From Petrolisthes cinctipes (lineage: Eukaryota > Arthropoda > Malacostraca > Decapoda > Porcellanidae), in contig JAWQEG010000630.1 in NCBI GenBank assembly GCA_033782935.1, positions 2,512,501-2,576,500 on the forward strand: 64,000 nt of DNA, read 5' to 3'. A program made the translations under genes and the position numbers. Numbering within the stretch: the stretch's first letter is position 1; each line of letters opens with the position of its first letter. The notes under the pieces are model-generated. The model had not been told where the DNA came from, searched no databases, and saw only the letters and a list, made by a program, of their open reading frames with translations. Shown here piece by piece: positions 40,332-54,597 of the stretch.

Positions 40332-42652
40332 GGGGTCCCAGAAGCGATCTGTACATGCCTACTCCGTGTTAGAGTATTTTCAAAATACATGCTCAAAACA
40401 TACTGAAAATCGATCTTTTAGGTGCACAAAAGTCGATATGTGCATGCATCTTCAGTACCCGTTTATATCTCAAATTCAGGCTCAAAACACCCGAAAATTC
40501 AATATTTTGGGGTCCCAGAATTAATCTATACATGCCTACTCAGTGTTAGAGTATTTTCAAAATACAGGCCCAAAACATACTGAAAATCGATATTTTAGAT
40601 GCCCAAAGTCAATATGTGCATGTATCTTCTGTACCCGTTTATATCTCAAATTCAGGCTCAAAACACCCGAAAATTCAATATTTTGGGGTCCCAGAAGCAA
40701 TCTGTACATGCCTACTCAGTGCTAGAATATTTTCAAAATATAGGCTAAAAACATGCTAAAAATCGATCTTTTAGGTACCAAAAAGTCGATATCTCAAATT
40801 CAGTCCCAAAACACCCGAAAATTCGATATTTACGGGTCCCAGAAGCGATCTGTACATGCCTACTCCGTGTTAGAGTATTTTCAAAATACATGCTCAAAAC
40901 ATACTGAAAATCGATCTTTTAGGTGCACAAAAGTCGATATGTGCATGCATCTTCAGTACCAGTTTATATCTCAAATTCAGGCTCAAAACACCCGAAAATT
41001 CAATATTTTGGGGTCCCAGAAGCAATCTTTACATGCCTACTCAGTGTTAGAGTATTTTCAAAATACAGGCCCAAAACATGCTGAAAATCGATATTTTAGA
41101 TGCCCAAAGTCAATATGTGCATGTATCTTCTGTACCCGTTTATATCTCAAATTCAGGCTCAAAACACCCGAAAATTCAATATTTTGGGGTCCCAGAAGCA
41201 ATCTGTACATGCCTACACAGTGCTAGAATATTTTCAAAATATAGGCTAAAAACATGCTAAAAATCGACATTTTAGGTGCCAAAAAATCGATATCTCAAAT
41301 TCAGTCCCAAAACACCCGAAAATTCGATATTTAGAGGTCCCAGAAGGTATCTGTACATGCCTACTCCGTGTTAGATTATTTTCAAAATTCAGGCCCAAAA
41401 CATGCTGAAAATCGATATTTTTGGTGCCCAAAGTCAATATGTGCATGTATCTTCTGTACCCGTTTATATCTCAAATTCAGGCTCAAAACACCCGAAAATT
41501 CAATATTTTGGGGTCCCAGAAGCAATCTGTACATGCCTACTCAGTGCTAGAATATTTTCAAAATATAGGCTAAAAACATGCTAAAAATCGATCTTTTAGG
41601 TGCCAAAAAGTCGATATCTCAAATTCAGTCCCAAAACACCCGAAAATTCGATATTTAGGGGTCCCAGAAGCGATCTGTACATGCCTACTCCGTGTTAGAG
41701 TATTTTCAAAATACATGCTCAAAACATACTGAAAATCGATCTTTTAGGTGCACAAAAGTCGATATGTGCATGCATCTTCAGTACCCGTTTATATCTCAAA
41801 TTCAGGCTCAAAACACCCGAAAATTCAATATTTTGGGGTCCCAGAAGCAATCTGTACATGCCTACTCAGTGTTAGAGTATTTTCAAAATACAGGCCCAAA
41901 ACATGCTGAAAATCGATATTTTAGATGCCCAAAGTCAATATGTGCATGTATCTTCTGTACCCGTTTATATATCAAATTCAGGCTCAAAACACCCGAAAAT
42001 TCAATATTCTGGGGTCCCAGAAGCAATCTGTACATGCCTACACAGTGCTAGAATATTTTTAAAATATAGGCTAAAAACATGATAAAAATCGACATTTTAG
42101 GTGCCAAAAAATCGATATCTCAAATTCAGTCCCAAAACACCCGAAAATTTGATATTTAGAGGTCCCAGAAGGTATCTGTACATGCCTACTCCGTGTTAGA
42201 GTATTTTCAAAATACAGGCCAAAAACATACTGAAAATCGATCTTTTAGGTGCCCAAAAGTCGATATGTGCATGCATCTTCTGTACCCGTTTATATCTCAA
42301 ATTCTGGCCCTAAACACCCGAAAATTCGATATTTTGGGGTCCCAGAAGCGATCTGTACATGCCTACTCCGTGTTAGAGTATTTTCAAAATTCAGGCCCAA
42401 AACATGCTGAAAATCGATATTTTTGGTGCCCAAAGTCAATATGTGCATGTATCTTCTGTACCCGTTTATATTTCAAATTCATGCTCAAAACACCCGAAAA
42501 TTCAATATTTTGGGGTCCCAGAAGCAATCTGTACAGTGCTAGAATATTTTCAAAATATAGGCTAAAAACATGCTAAAAATCGATCTTTTAGATGCCAAAA
42601 AGTCGATATCTCAAATTCAGTCCCAAAACACCCGAAAATTCGATATTTAGGG
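40332..42652 (+). repeat. A-B-C trimer and a diverged fourth composite copy
   Basis: After one trimer (40335), 40836-42652 repeats the composite layout: A2-B2-C2 (501), B1-C1 (324), A2-B2-C2 (501), A1-B1-C1' (491). The order matches the 1,964-bp unit minus its extra C. It lacks the private markers of copies 1-3, so it looks like the older template or a relative, not part of the recent burst. Confidence 0.82.
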
Positions 42653-45600
42653 GTTCCAGAAGCGATCTGTACATGCCTACTCCGTGTTAGAGTATTTTCA
42701 AAATTCAGGCCCAAAACATGCTGAAAATCGATATTTTAGATGCCCAAAGTCAATATGTGCATGTATCTTCTGTACCCGTTTATATCTCAAATTCAGGCTC
42801 AAAACACCCGAAAATTCAATATTTTGGGGTCCCAGAAGCAATCTGTACATGCTTACACAGTGCTAGAATATTTTCAAAATATAGGCTAAAAACATGCTAA
42901 AAATCGACATTTTAGGTGCCAAAAAGTCGATATCTCAAATTCAGTCCCAAAACACCCGAAAATTCGATATTTAGGGGTCCCAGAAGCGATCTGTACATGC
43001 CTACTCCGTGTTAGAGTATTTTCAAAATACATGCTCAAAACATACTGAAAATCGATCTTTTAGGTGCACAAAAGTCGATATGTGCATGCATCTTCAATAC
43101 CCGTTTATATCTCAAAATCAGGCTCAAAACACCCGAAAATTCAATATTTTGGGGTCCCAGAAGCAATCTGTACATGCCTACTCAGTGTTAGAGTATTTTC
43201 AAAATACAGGCCCAAAACATGCTGAAAATCGATATTTTAGATGCCCAAAGTCAATATGTGCATGTATCTTCTGTACCCGTTTATATCTCAAATTCAGGCT
43301 CAAAACACCCGAAAATTCAATATTTTGGGGTCCCAGAAGCAATCTGTACATGCCTACTCAGTGCTAGAATAATTTCAAAATATAGGCTAAAAACATGCTA
43401 AAAATCGATCTTTTAGGTGCCAAAAAGTCGATATCTCAAATTCAGTCCCAAAACACCCGAAAATTCGATATTTAGGGGTCCCAGAAGCGATCTGTACATG
43501 CCTACTCCGTGTTAGAGTATTTTCAAAATACATGCTCAAAATATACTGAAAATCGATCTTTTAGGTGCACAAAAGTCGATATGTGCATGCATCTTCAGTA
43601 CCCGTTTATATCTCAAATTCAGGCTCAAAACACCCGAAAATTCAATATTTTGGGGTCCCAGAAGCAATCTGTACATGTCTACTCAGTGTTAGAGTATTTT
43701 CAAAATACAGTCCCAAATCATGCTGAAAATCGATATTTTAGATGCCCAAAGTCTATATGTGCATGTATCTTCTGTACCCGTTTATATCTCAAATTCAGGC
43801 TCAAAACACCCGAAAATTCAATATTTTGGGGTCCCAGAAGCAATCTGTACATGCCTACACAGTGCTAGAATATTTTCAAAATATAGGCTAAAAACATGCT
43901 AAAAATCGACATTTTAGGTGCCAAAAAATCGATATCTCAAATTCAGTCCCAAAACACCCGAAAATTCGATATTTAGAGGTCCCAGAAGGTATCTGTACAT
44001 GCCTACTCCGTGTTAGATTATTTTTCAAAATTCAGGCCCAAAACATGCTGAAAATCGATATTTTTAGTGCCCAAAGTCAATATGTGCATGTATCTTCTGT
44101 ACCCGTTTATATCTCAAATTCAGGCTCAAAACACCCGAAAATTCAATATTTTGGGGTCCCAGAAGCAATCTGTACATGCCTACTCAGTGCTAGAATATTT
44201 TCAAAATATAGGCTAAAAACATGCTAAAAATCGATCTTTTAGGTGCCAAAAAGTCGATATCTCAAATTCAGTCCCAAAACACCCGAAAATTCGATATTTA
44301 CAGGTACAAGAAGCGATCTGTACATGCCTACTCCGTGTTAGAGTATTTTCAAAATACATGCTCAAAACATACTGAAAATCGATCTTTTAGGTGCACAAAA
44401 GTCGATATGTGCATGCATCTTCAGTACCCGTTTATATCTCAAATTCATGCTCAGAACACCCGAAAATTCAATATTTTGGGGTCCCAGAAGCAATCTGTAC
44501 ATGCCTACTCCGTGTTAGAAAATTTTCAAATTACAAGCCCAAAACATGCTGAAAATCGATATTTTAGATGCCCAAAGTCAATATGTGCATGTATCTTCTG
44601 TACCCGTTTATATCTCAAATTCAGGCTCAAAACACCCGAAAATTCAATATTTTGGGGTCCCAGAAGCAATCTGTACAGTGCTAGAATATTTTCAAAATAT
44701 AGGCTAAAAACATGCTAAAAATCGACATTTTAGGTGCCAAAAAATCGATATCTCAAATTCAGTCCCAAAACACCCGAAAATTCGATATTTAGAGGTCCCA
44801 GAAGGTATCTGTACATGCCTACTCCGTGTTAGATTATTTTTCAAAATTCAGGCCCAAAACATGCTGAAAATCGATATTTTTAGTGCCCAAAATCAATATG
44901 TGCATGTATCTTCTGTACCCGTTTATATCTCAAATTCAGGCTCAAAACACCCGAAAATTCAATATTTTGGGGTCCCAGAAGCAATCTGTACATGCCTACT
45001 CAGTGCTAGAATATTTTCAAAATATAGGCTAAAAACATGCTAAAAATCGGTCTTTTAGGTGCCAAAAAGTCGATATCTCAAATTCAGTCCCAAAACACCC
45101 GAAAATTCGATATTTACGGGTCCCAGAAGCGATCTGTACATGCCTACTCCGTGTTAGAGTATTTTCAAAATACATGCTCAAAACATACTGAAAATCGATC
45201 TTTTAGGTGCACAAAAGTCGATATGTGCATGCATCTTCAGTACCCGTTTATATCTCAAATTCATGCTCAAAACACCCGAAAATTCAAAATTTTGGGGTCC
45301 CAGAAGCAATCTGTACATGCCTACTGAGTTTTAGAGTATTTTCAAAATACAGGCCCAAAACATGCTGAAAATCGATATTTTAGATGCCCAAAGTCAATAT
45401 GTGCATGTATCTTCTGTACCCGTTTATATCTCAAATTCAGGCTCAAAACACCCGAAAATTCAATATTTTGGGGTCCCAGAAGCAATCTGTACATGCCTAC
45501 TCAGTGCTAGAATAATTTCAAAATATAGGCTAAAAACATGCTAAAAATCGATCTTTTAGGTGCCAAAAAGTCGATATCTCAAATTCAGTCCCAAAACACC

Positions 45601-46770
45601 CGAAAATTCGATATTTAGGGGTCCCAGAAGCGATCTGTACATGCCTACTCCGTGTTAGAGTATTTTCAAAATACATGCTCAAAATATACTGAAAATCGAT
45701 CTTTTAGGTGCACAAAAGTCGATATGTGCATGCATCTTCAGTACCCGTTTATATCTCAAATTCAGGCTAAAAACACCCGAAAATTCAATATTTTGGGGTC
45801 CCAGAAGCAATCTGTACATGTCTACTCAGTGTTAGAGTATTTTCAAAATACAGGCCCAAAACATGCTGAAAATCGATATTTTAGATGCCCAAAGTCTATA
45901 TGTGCATGTATCTTCTGTACCCGTTTATATCTCAAATTCAGGCTCAAAACACCCGAAAATTCAATATTTTGGGGTCCCAGAAGCAATCTGTACATGCCTA
46001 CACAGTGCTAGAATATTTTCAAAATATAGGCTAAAAACATGCTAAAAATCGACATTTTAGGTGCCAAAAAATCGATATCTCAAATTCAGTCCCAAAACAC
46101 CCGAAAATTCGATATTTAGAGGTCCCAGAAGGTATCTGTACATGCCTACTCCGTGTTAGATTATTTTTCAAAATTCAGGCCCAAAACATGCTGAAAATCG
46201 ATATTTTTAGTGCCCAAAGTCAATATGTGCATGTATCTTCTGTACCCGTTTATATCTCAAATTCAGGCTCAAAACACCCGAAAATTCAATATTTTGGGGT
46301 CCCAGAAGCAATCTGTACATGCCTACTCAGTGCTAGAATATTTTCAAAAAAAAGGCTAAAAACATGCTAAAAATCGACATTTTAGGTGCCAAAAAATCGA
46401 TATCTCAAATTCAGTCCCAAAACACCTGAAAATTCGATATTTAGGGGTCCCAGAAGCGATCTGTACATGCCTACTCCGTGTTAGAGTATTTTCAAAATAC
46501 ATGCTCAAAACATACTGAAAATCGATATTTTAGATGCCCAAAGTCAATATGTGCATGTACCTTCTGTACCCGTTTATATCTCAAATTCAGGCTCAAAATA
46601 CCCGAAAATTCAATATTTTGGGGTCCCAGAAGCAATCTGTACATGCCTACTCAGTGCTAGAATATTTTCAAAATATAGGCTAAAAACATGCTAAAAATCG
46701 ATCTTTTAGGTGCCAAAAAGTCGATATCTCAAATTCAGTCCCAAAACACCCGAAAATTCGATATTTAGGG
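42653..46770 (+). repeat. Haplotype block duplicated at 2,143-bp offset
   Basis: Units: 42653 (B-C), 42977, 43478, 43979 (B-C), 44304, 44795 (B-C), 45120, 45621, 46122 (B-C) and 46447 (hybrid-C). The core around 43300-44300 recurs at 45450-46350. Both share TAGAATAATTTC, CTCAAAATATACTG, CATGTCTACTCAG, AAAGTCTATATG and TTAGATTATTTTTC. The B-C dimer of 43979 is also copied at 44795. Confidence 0.84.
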
Positions 46771-49700
46771 GTCCCAGAAGCGATCTGTACATGCCTACTC
46801 CGTGTTAGAGTATTTTCAAAATACATGCTCAAAATATACTGAAAATCGATCTTTTAGGTGCACAAAAGTCGATATGTGCATGCATCTTCAGTACCTGTTT
46901 ATATCTGAAATTCAGGCTAAAAACACCCGAAAATTCAATACTTTGGGGTCCCAGAAGCAATCTGTACATGCCTACTCAGTGTTAGAGTATTTTCAAAATA
47001 CAGGCCCAAAACATGCTGAAAATCGATATTTTAGATGCCCAAAGTCTATATGTGCATGTATCTTCTGTACCCGTTTATATCTCAAATTCAGGCTAAAAAC
47101 ACCCGAAAATTCGATATTTTGGGGTCCCAGAAGCAATCTGTACATGCCTACACAGTGCTAGAATATTTTCAAAATATAGGCTAAAAACATGCTAAAAATC
47201 GACATTTTAGGTGCCAAAAAATCGATATCTCAAATTCAGTCCCAAAACACCCGAAAATTCGATATTTAGAGGTCCCAGAAGGTATCTGTACATGCCTACT
47301 CCGTGTTAGAGTATTTTCAAAATACAGGCCAAAAACATACTGAAAATCGATCTTTTAGGTGCCCAAAAGTCGATATGTGCATGCATCTTCTGTACCCGTT
47401 TATATCTCAAATTCTGGCCCTAAACACCCGAAAATTCGATATTTTGGGGTCCCAGAAGCGATCTGTACATGCCTACTCCGTGTTAGAGTATTTTCAAAAT
47501 TCAGGCCCAAAACATGCTGAAAATCGATATTTTTGGTGCCCAAAGTAAATATGTGCATGTATCTTCTGTACCCGTTTATATCTCAAATTCATGCTCAAAA
47601 CACCCGAAAATTCAATATTTTGGGGTCCCAGAAGCAATCTGTACAGTGCTAGAATATTTTCAAAATATAGGCTAAAAACATGCTAAAAATCGATCTTTTA
47701 GATGCCAAAAATTCGATATCTCAAATTCAGTCCCAAAACACCCGAAAATTCGATATTTAGGGGTCCCAGAAGCGATCTGTACATGCCTACTCCGTGTTAG
47801 AGTATTTTCAAAATACATGCTCAAAACATACTGATAATCGATCTTTTAGGTGCACAAAAGTCGATATGTGCATGCATCTTCAGTACCCGTTTATATCTCA
47901 AATTCAGGCTCAAAACACCCGAAAATTCAATATTTTGGGGTCCCAGAAGCAATCTGTACATGCCTACTCCGTGTTAGATTATTTTCAAAATTCAGGACCA
48001 AAACATGCTGAAAATCGATATTTTAGATGCCCAAAGTCAATATGTGCATGTATCTTCTGTACCCGTTTATATCTCAAATTCAGGCTCAAAACACCCGAAA
48101 ATTCAATATTTTGGGGTCCCAGAAGCAATCTGTACATGCCTACACAGTGCTAGAATATTTTCAAAATATAGGCTAAAAACATGCTAAAAATCGACATTTT
48201 AGGTGCCAAAAAGTCGATATCTCAAATTCAGTCCCAAAACACCCGAAAATTCGATATTTAGGGGTCCCAGAAGCGATCTGTACATGCCTACTCCATGTTA
48301 GAGTATTTTCAAAATACATGCTCAAAACATACTGAAAATCGATCTTTTAGGTGCACATAAGTCGATATGTGCATGCATCTTCAATACCCGTTTATATCTC
48401 AAATTCAGGCTCAAAACACCCGAAAATTCAATATTTTGGGGTCCCAGAAGCAATCTGTACATGCCTACTCAGTGTTAGAGTATTTTCAAAATACAGGCCC
48501 AAAACATGCTGAAAATCGATATTTTAGATGCCCAAAGTCAATATGTGCATGTATCTTCTGTACCCGTTTATATCTCAAATTCAGGCTCAAAACACCCGAA
48601 AATTCAATATTTTGGGGTCCCAGAAGCAATCTGTACATGCCTACTCAGTGCTAGAATATTTTCAAAATATAGGCTAAAAACATGTTAAAAATCGATCTTT
48701 TAGGTGCCAAAAAGTCGATATCTCAAATTCAGTCCCAAAACACCCGAAAATTCGATATTTAGGGTTCCCAGAAGCGATCTGTACATGCCTACTCCGTGTT
48801 AGAGTATTTTCAAAATACATGCTCAAAATATACTGAAAATCGATCTTTTAGGTGCACAAAAGTCGATATGTGCATGCATCTTCAGTACCCGTTTATATCT
48901 CAAATTCAGGTTCAAAACACCCGAAAATTCAATATTTTGGGGTCCCAGAAGCAATCTGTACATGTCTACTCAGTGTTAGAGTATTTTCAAAATACAGGCC
49001 CAAAACATGCTGAAAATCGATATTTTAGATACCCAAAGTCTATATGTGCATGTATCTTCTGTACCCGTTTATATCTCAAATTCAGGCTCAAAACACCCGA
49101 AAATTCAATATTTTGGGGTCCCAGAAGCAATCTGTACATGCCTACACAGTGCTAGAATATTTTCAAAATATAGGCTAAAAACATGCTAAAAATCGGCATT
49201 TTAGGTGCCAAAAAATCGATATCTCAAATTCAGTCCCAAAACACCCGAAAATTCGATATTTAGAGGTCCCAGAAGGTATCTGTACATGCCTACTCCGTGT
49301 TAGATTATTTTTCAAAATTCAGGCCCAAAACATGCTGAAAATCGATATTTTTGGTGCCCAAAGTCAATATGTGCATGTATCTTCTGTACCCGTTTATATC
49401 TCAAATTCAGGCTCAAAACACCCGAAAATTCAATATTTTGGGGTCCCAGAAGCAATCTGTACAGTGCTAGAATATTTTCAAAATATAGGCTAAAAACATG
49501 CTAAAAATCGATCTTTTAGGTGCTAAAAAGTCGATATCTCAAATTCAGTCCCAAAACACCCGAAAATTCGATATTTACGGGTCCCAGAAGCGATCTGTAC
49601 ATGCCTACTCCGTGTTAGAGTATTTTCAAAATACATGCTCAAAACATACTGAAAATCGATCTTTTAGGTGCACAAAAGTCGATATGTGCATGCATCTTCA

Positions 49701-50257
49701 GTACCCGTTTATATCTCAAATTCAGGCTCAAAACAACCGAAAATTCAAAATTTTGGGGTCCCAGAAGCAATCTGTACATGCCTACTCAGTGTTAGATTAT
49801 TTTCAAAATACAGGCCCAAAACATGCTGAAAATCGATATTTTAGATGCCCAAAGTCAATATGTGCATGTATCTTCTGTACCCGTTTATATCTCAAATTCA
49901 GGCTCAAAACACCCGAAAATTCAATATTTTGGGGTCCCAGAAGCAATCTGTACATGCCTACTCAGTGTTAGAGTATTTTCAAAATACAGGCCCAAAACAT
50001 GCTGAAAATCGATATTTTAGATGCCCAAAGTCAATATGTGCATGTATCTTCTGTACCCGTTTATATCTCAAATTCAGGCTCAAAACACCCGAAAATTCAA
50101 TATTTTGGGGTCCCAGAAGCAATCTGTACATGCCTACTCAGTGCTAGAATATTTTCAAAATATAGGCTAAAAACATGCTAAAAATCGATCTTTTAGGTGC
50201 CAAAAAGTCGATATCTCAAATTCAGTCCCAAAATACCCGAAAATTCGATATTTATGG
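46771..50257 (+). repeat. Trimers, a third haplotype copy, and A-B-B-C
   Basis: Units start at 46771, 47272 (491), 47763, 48264, 48765, 49266 (315, B-C') and 49581 (677, A-B-B-C). The unit at 48765 plus the following B repeats the haplotype of 43478 at an offset of 5,287 bp (CTCAAAATATACTG, CATGTCTACTCAG, AAAGTCTATATG). The two B2 monomers in the 49581 unit are nearly identical tandem copies. Confidence 0.84.
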
Positions 50258-53200
50258 GTCCCAGAAGCGATCTGTACATGCCTACTCCGTGTTAGAGTAT
50301 TTTCAAAATACATGCTCAAAACATACTGAAAATCGATCTTTTAGGTGCACAAAAGTCGATATGTGCATGCATCTTCAGTACCCGTTTATATCTCAAATTC
50401 AGGCTCAAAACACCCGAAAATTCAATATTTTGGGGTCCCAGAAGCAATCTGTACATGCCTACACAGTGCTAGAATATTTTCAAAATATAGACTAAAAACA
50501 TGCTAAAAATCGATCTTTTAGGTGCCAAAAAATCGATATCTCAAATTCAGTCCCAAAACACCCGAAAATTTGATATTTAGAGGTCCCAGAAGGTATCTGT
50601 ACATGCCTACTCCGTGTTAGAGTATTTTAGAAATACAGGCCAAAAACATACTGAAAATCGATCTCTTAGGTGCCCAAAAGTCGATATGTGCATGCATCTT
50701 CTGTACCCGTTTATATCTCAAATTCTGGCCCTAAACACCCGAAAATTCGATATTTTGGGGTCCCGGAAGCGATCTGTACATGCCTACTCCGTGTTAGAGT
50801 ATTTTCAAAATACAGGCCCAAAACATGCTGAAAATCGATATTTTTGGTGCCCAAAGTCAATATGTGCATGTATCTTCTGTACCCGTTTATATCTCAAATT
50901 CAGGCTCAAAACACCCGAAAATTCGATATTTTGGGGTCCCAGAAGCGATCTGTACATGCCTACTCCGTGTTAGAGTAATTTCAAAATTCAGGCCCAAAAC
51001 ATGCTGAAAATCGATATTTTTGGTGCCCAAAGTCAATATGTGCATGTATCTTCTGTACCCGTTTATATCTCAAATTCAAGCTCAAAACACCCGAAAAATC
51101 AATATTTTGGGGTCCCAGAAGCAATCTGTACATGCCTACTCCGTGTTAGAGTATTTTTAAAATACAGGCCAAAAACATACTGAAAATCGATCTTTTAGGT
51201 GCCCAAAAGTCGATATGTGCATGCATCTTCTGTACCCGTTTATATCTCAAATTCTGGCCCTAAACACCCGAAAATTCGATATTTTGGGGTCCCAGAAGCG
51301 ATCTGTACATGCCTACTCCGTGTTAGAGTATTTTCAAAATTCAGGCCCAAAACATGCTGAAAATCGATATTTTTGGTGCCCAAAGTCAATATGTGCATGT
51401 ATCTTCTGTACCCGTTTATATCTCAAATTCATGCTCAAAACACCCGAAAATTCAATATTTTGGGGTCCCAGCAGCAATCTGTACAGTGCTAGAATATTTT
51501 CAAAATATAGGCTAAAAACATGCTAAAAATCGATCTTTTAGATGCCAAAAAGTCGATATCTCAAATTCAGTCCCAAAACACCCGAAAATTCGATATTTAG
51601 GGGTCCCAGAAGCGATCTGTACATGCCTACTCCGTGTTAGAGTATTTTCAAAATACATGCTCAAAACATACTGAAAATCGATCTTTTAGGTGCACAAAAG
51701 TCGATATGTGCATGCATCTTCAGTACCCGTTTATATCTCAAATTCAGGCTCAAAACACCCGAAAATTCAATATTTTGGCGTCCCAGAAGCAATCTGTACA
51801 TGCCTAAACCGTGTTAGATTATTTTCAAAATTCAGGCCCAAAACATGCTGAAAATCGATATTTTAGATGCCCAAAGTCAATATGTGCATGTATCTTCTGT
51901 ACCCGTTTATATCTCAAATTCAGGCTCAAAACACCCGAAAATTCAATATTTTGGGGTCCCAGAAGCAATCTGTACATGCCTACACAGTGCTAGAATATTT
52001 TCAAAATATAGGCTAAAAACATGCTAAAAATCGACATTTTAGGTGCCAAAAAGTCGATATCTCAAATTCAGTCCCAAAACACCCGAAAATTCGATATTTA
52101 GGGGTCCCAGAAGCGATCTGTACATGCCTACTCCGTGTTAGAGTATTTTCAAAATACATGCTCAAAACATACTGAAAATCGATCTTTTAGGTGCACAAAA
52201 GTCGATATGTGCATGCATCTTCAATACCCGTTTATATCTCAAATTCAGGCTCAAAACACCCGAAAATTCAATATTTTGGGGTCCCAGAAGCGATCTGTAC
52301 ATGCCTACTCCGTGTTAGAGTATTTTCAAAATACAGGCCCAAAACATGCTGAAAATCGATATTTTTGGTGCCCAAAGTCAATATGTGCATGTATCTTCTG
52401 TACCCGTTTATATCTCAAATTCAGGCTCAAAACACCCGAAAATTCAATATTTTGGGGTCCCAGAAGCAATCTGTACATGCCTACACAGTGCTAGAATATT
52501 TTCAAAATATAGGCTAAAAACATGCTAAAAATCGGCATTTTAGGTGCCAAAAAATCGATATCTCAAATTCAGTCCCAAAACACCCGAAAATTCGATATTT
52601 AGAGGTCCCAGAAGGTATCTGTACATGCCTACTCTGTGTTAGATTATTTTTCAAAATTCAGGCCCAAAACATGCTGAAAATCGATATTTTTGGTGCCCAA
52701 AGTCAATATGTGCAAGTATCTTCTGTACCCGTTTATATCTCAAATTCAGGCTCAAAACACCCGAAAATTCAATATTTTGGGGTCCCAGAAGCAATCTGTA
52801 CATGCCTACTCAGTGCTAGAATATTTTCAAAATATAGGCTAAAAACATGCTAAAAATCGATCTTTTAGGTGCCAAAAAGTCGATATCTCAAATTCAGTCC
52901 CAAAACACCTGAAAATTCGATATTTACGGGTCCCAGAAGCGATCTGTACATGCCTACTCCGTGTTAGAGTATTTTCAAAATTCATGCTCAAAACATACTG
53001 AAAATCGATCTTTTAGGTGCACAAAAGTCGATATGTGCATGCATCTTCAGTACCCGTTTATATCTCAAATTCAGGCTCAAAACACCCGAAAATTCAAAAT
53101 TTTGGGGTCCCAGAAGCAATCTGTACATGCCTACTCAGTGTTAGAGTATTTTCAAAATACAGGCCCAAAACATGCTGAAAATCGATATTTTAGATGACCA

Positions 53201-53606
53201 AAGTCAATATGTGCATGTATCTTCTGTACCCGTTTATATCTCAAATTCAGGCTCAAAACACCCGAAAATTCAATATTTTGGGGTCCCAGAAGCAATCTGT
53301 ACATGCCTACTCAGTGTTAGAGTATTTTCAAAATACAGGCCCAAAACATGCTGAAAATCGATATTTTAGATGCCCAAAGTCAATATGTGCATGTATCTTC
53401 TGTACCCGCTTATATCTCAAATTCAGGCTCAAAACACCCGAAAATTCAATATTTTGGGGTCCCAGAAGCAATCTGTACATGCCTACTCAGTGCTAGAATA
53501 TTTTCAAAATATAGGCTAAAAACATGCTAAAAATCGATCTTTTAGGTGCCAAAAAGTCGATATCTCAAATTCAGTCCCAAAATACCCGAAAATTCTATAT
53601 TTAGGG
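50258..53606 (+). repeat. A-C, A-B-B, trimers and a second A-B-B-C
   Basis: Units start at 50258 (325), 50583 (529, A-B-B with no C), 51112 (491), 51603, 52104, 52605 (325, B-C) and 52930 (677, A-B-B-C). The A at 50583 has TATTTTAGAAATACAGG and GATCTCTTAGG, both repeated at 63027. The 52930 unit parallels the one at 49581, each preceded by a B-C unit. Confidence 0.84.
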
Positions 53607-54597
53607 GTCCCAGAAGCGATCTGTACATGCCTACTCCGTGTTAGAGTATTTTCAAAATACATGCTCAAAACATACTGAAAATCGATCTTTTAGGTGCACA
53701 AAAGTCGATATGTGCATGCATCTTCAGTACCCGTTTATATCTCAAATTCAGGCTCAAAACACCCGAAAATTCAATATTTTGGGGTCCCAGAAGCAATCTG
53801 TACATGCCTACTCAGTGTTAGAGTATTTTCAAAATACAGGCCCAAAACATGCTGAAAATCGATATTTTAGATGCCCAAAGTCAATATGTGCATGTATCTT
53901 CTGTACCCGTTTATATCTCAAATTCAGGCTCAAAACACCCGAAAATTCAATATTTTGGGGTCCCAGAAGCAATCTGTACATGCCTACACAGTGCTAGAAT
54001 ATTTTCAAAATATAGACTAAAAACATGCTAAAAATCGACATTTTAGGTGCCAAAAAATCGATATCTCAAATTCTGGCCCTAAACACCCGAAAATTCGATA
54101 TTTTTGGGTCCCAGAAGCGATCTGTACATGCCTACTCCGTGTTAGATTTTTTTCAAAATTCAGGCCCAAAACATGCTGAAAATCGATATTTTTGGTGCCC
54201 AAAGTCAATATGTGCATGTATCTTCTGTACCCGTTTATATCTCAAATTCAGGCTCAAAACACCCGAAAATTCGATATTTTGGGGTCCCAGAAACGATCTG
54301 TACATGCCTACTCCGTGTTAGAGTATTTTCAAAATTCAGGCCCAAAACATGCTGAAAATCGATATTTTTGGTGCCCAAAGTCAATATGTGCATGTATCTA
54401 CTGTACCCGTTTATATCTCAAATTCAAGCTCAAAACACCCGAAAATTCAATATTTTGGGGTCCCAGAAGCAATCTGTACAGTGCTAGAATATTTTCAAAA
54501 TATAGGCTAAAAACATGCTAAAAATCGACATTTTAGGTGCCAAAAAATCGATATCTCAAATTCAGTCCCAAAACACCCGAAAATTCGATATTTAGAG
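53607..54597 (+). repeat. Trimer with hybrid C and a B-B-C' unit
   Basis: The C of the 53607 trimer starts as C2 but ends A1-like (TCTGGCCCTAAACACC then CGATATTTTTGGG). The next unit, 54108-54597, has two B1 monomers and a C2 with the 10-bp loss, with no A (490 bp). The A-like end suggests that the missing A was absorbed into the hybrid C. Confidence 0.83.

Noticed and set aside
34440..40345. Treating the triple 1,964-bp repeat as certain assembly error.
   Set aside because: Copy 1 has private differences and the copies end at a clean joint, which fits real tandem amplification. Error cannot be excluded without reads, so it is kept as a finding with that test.
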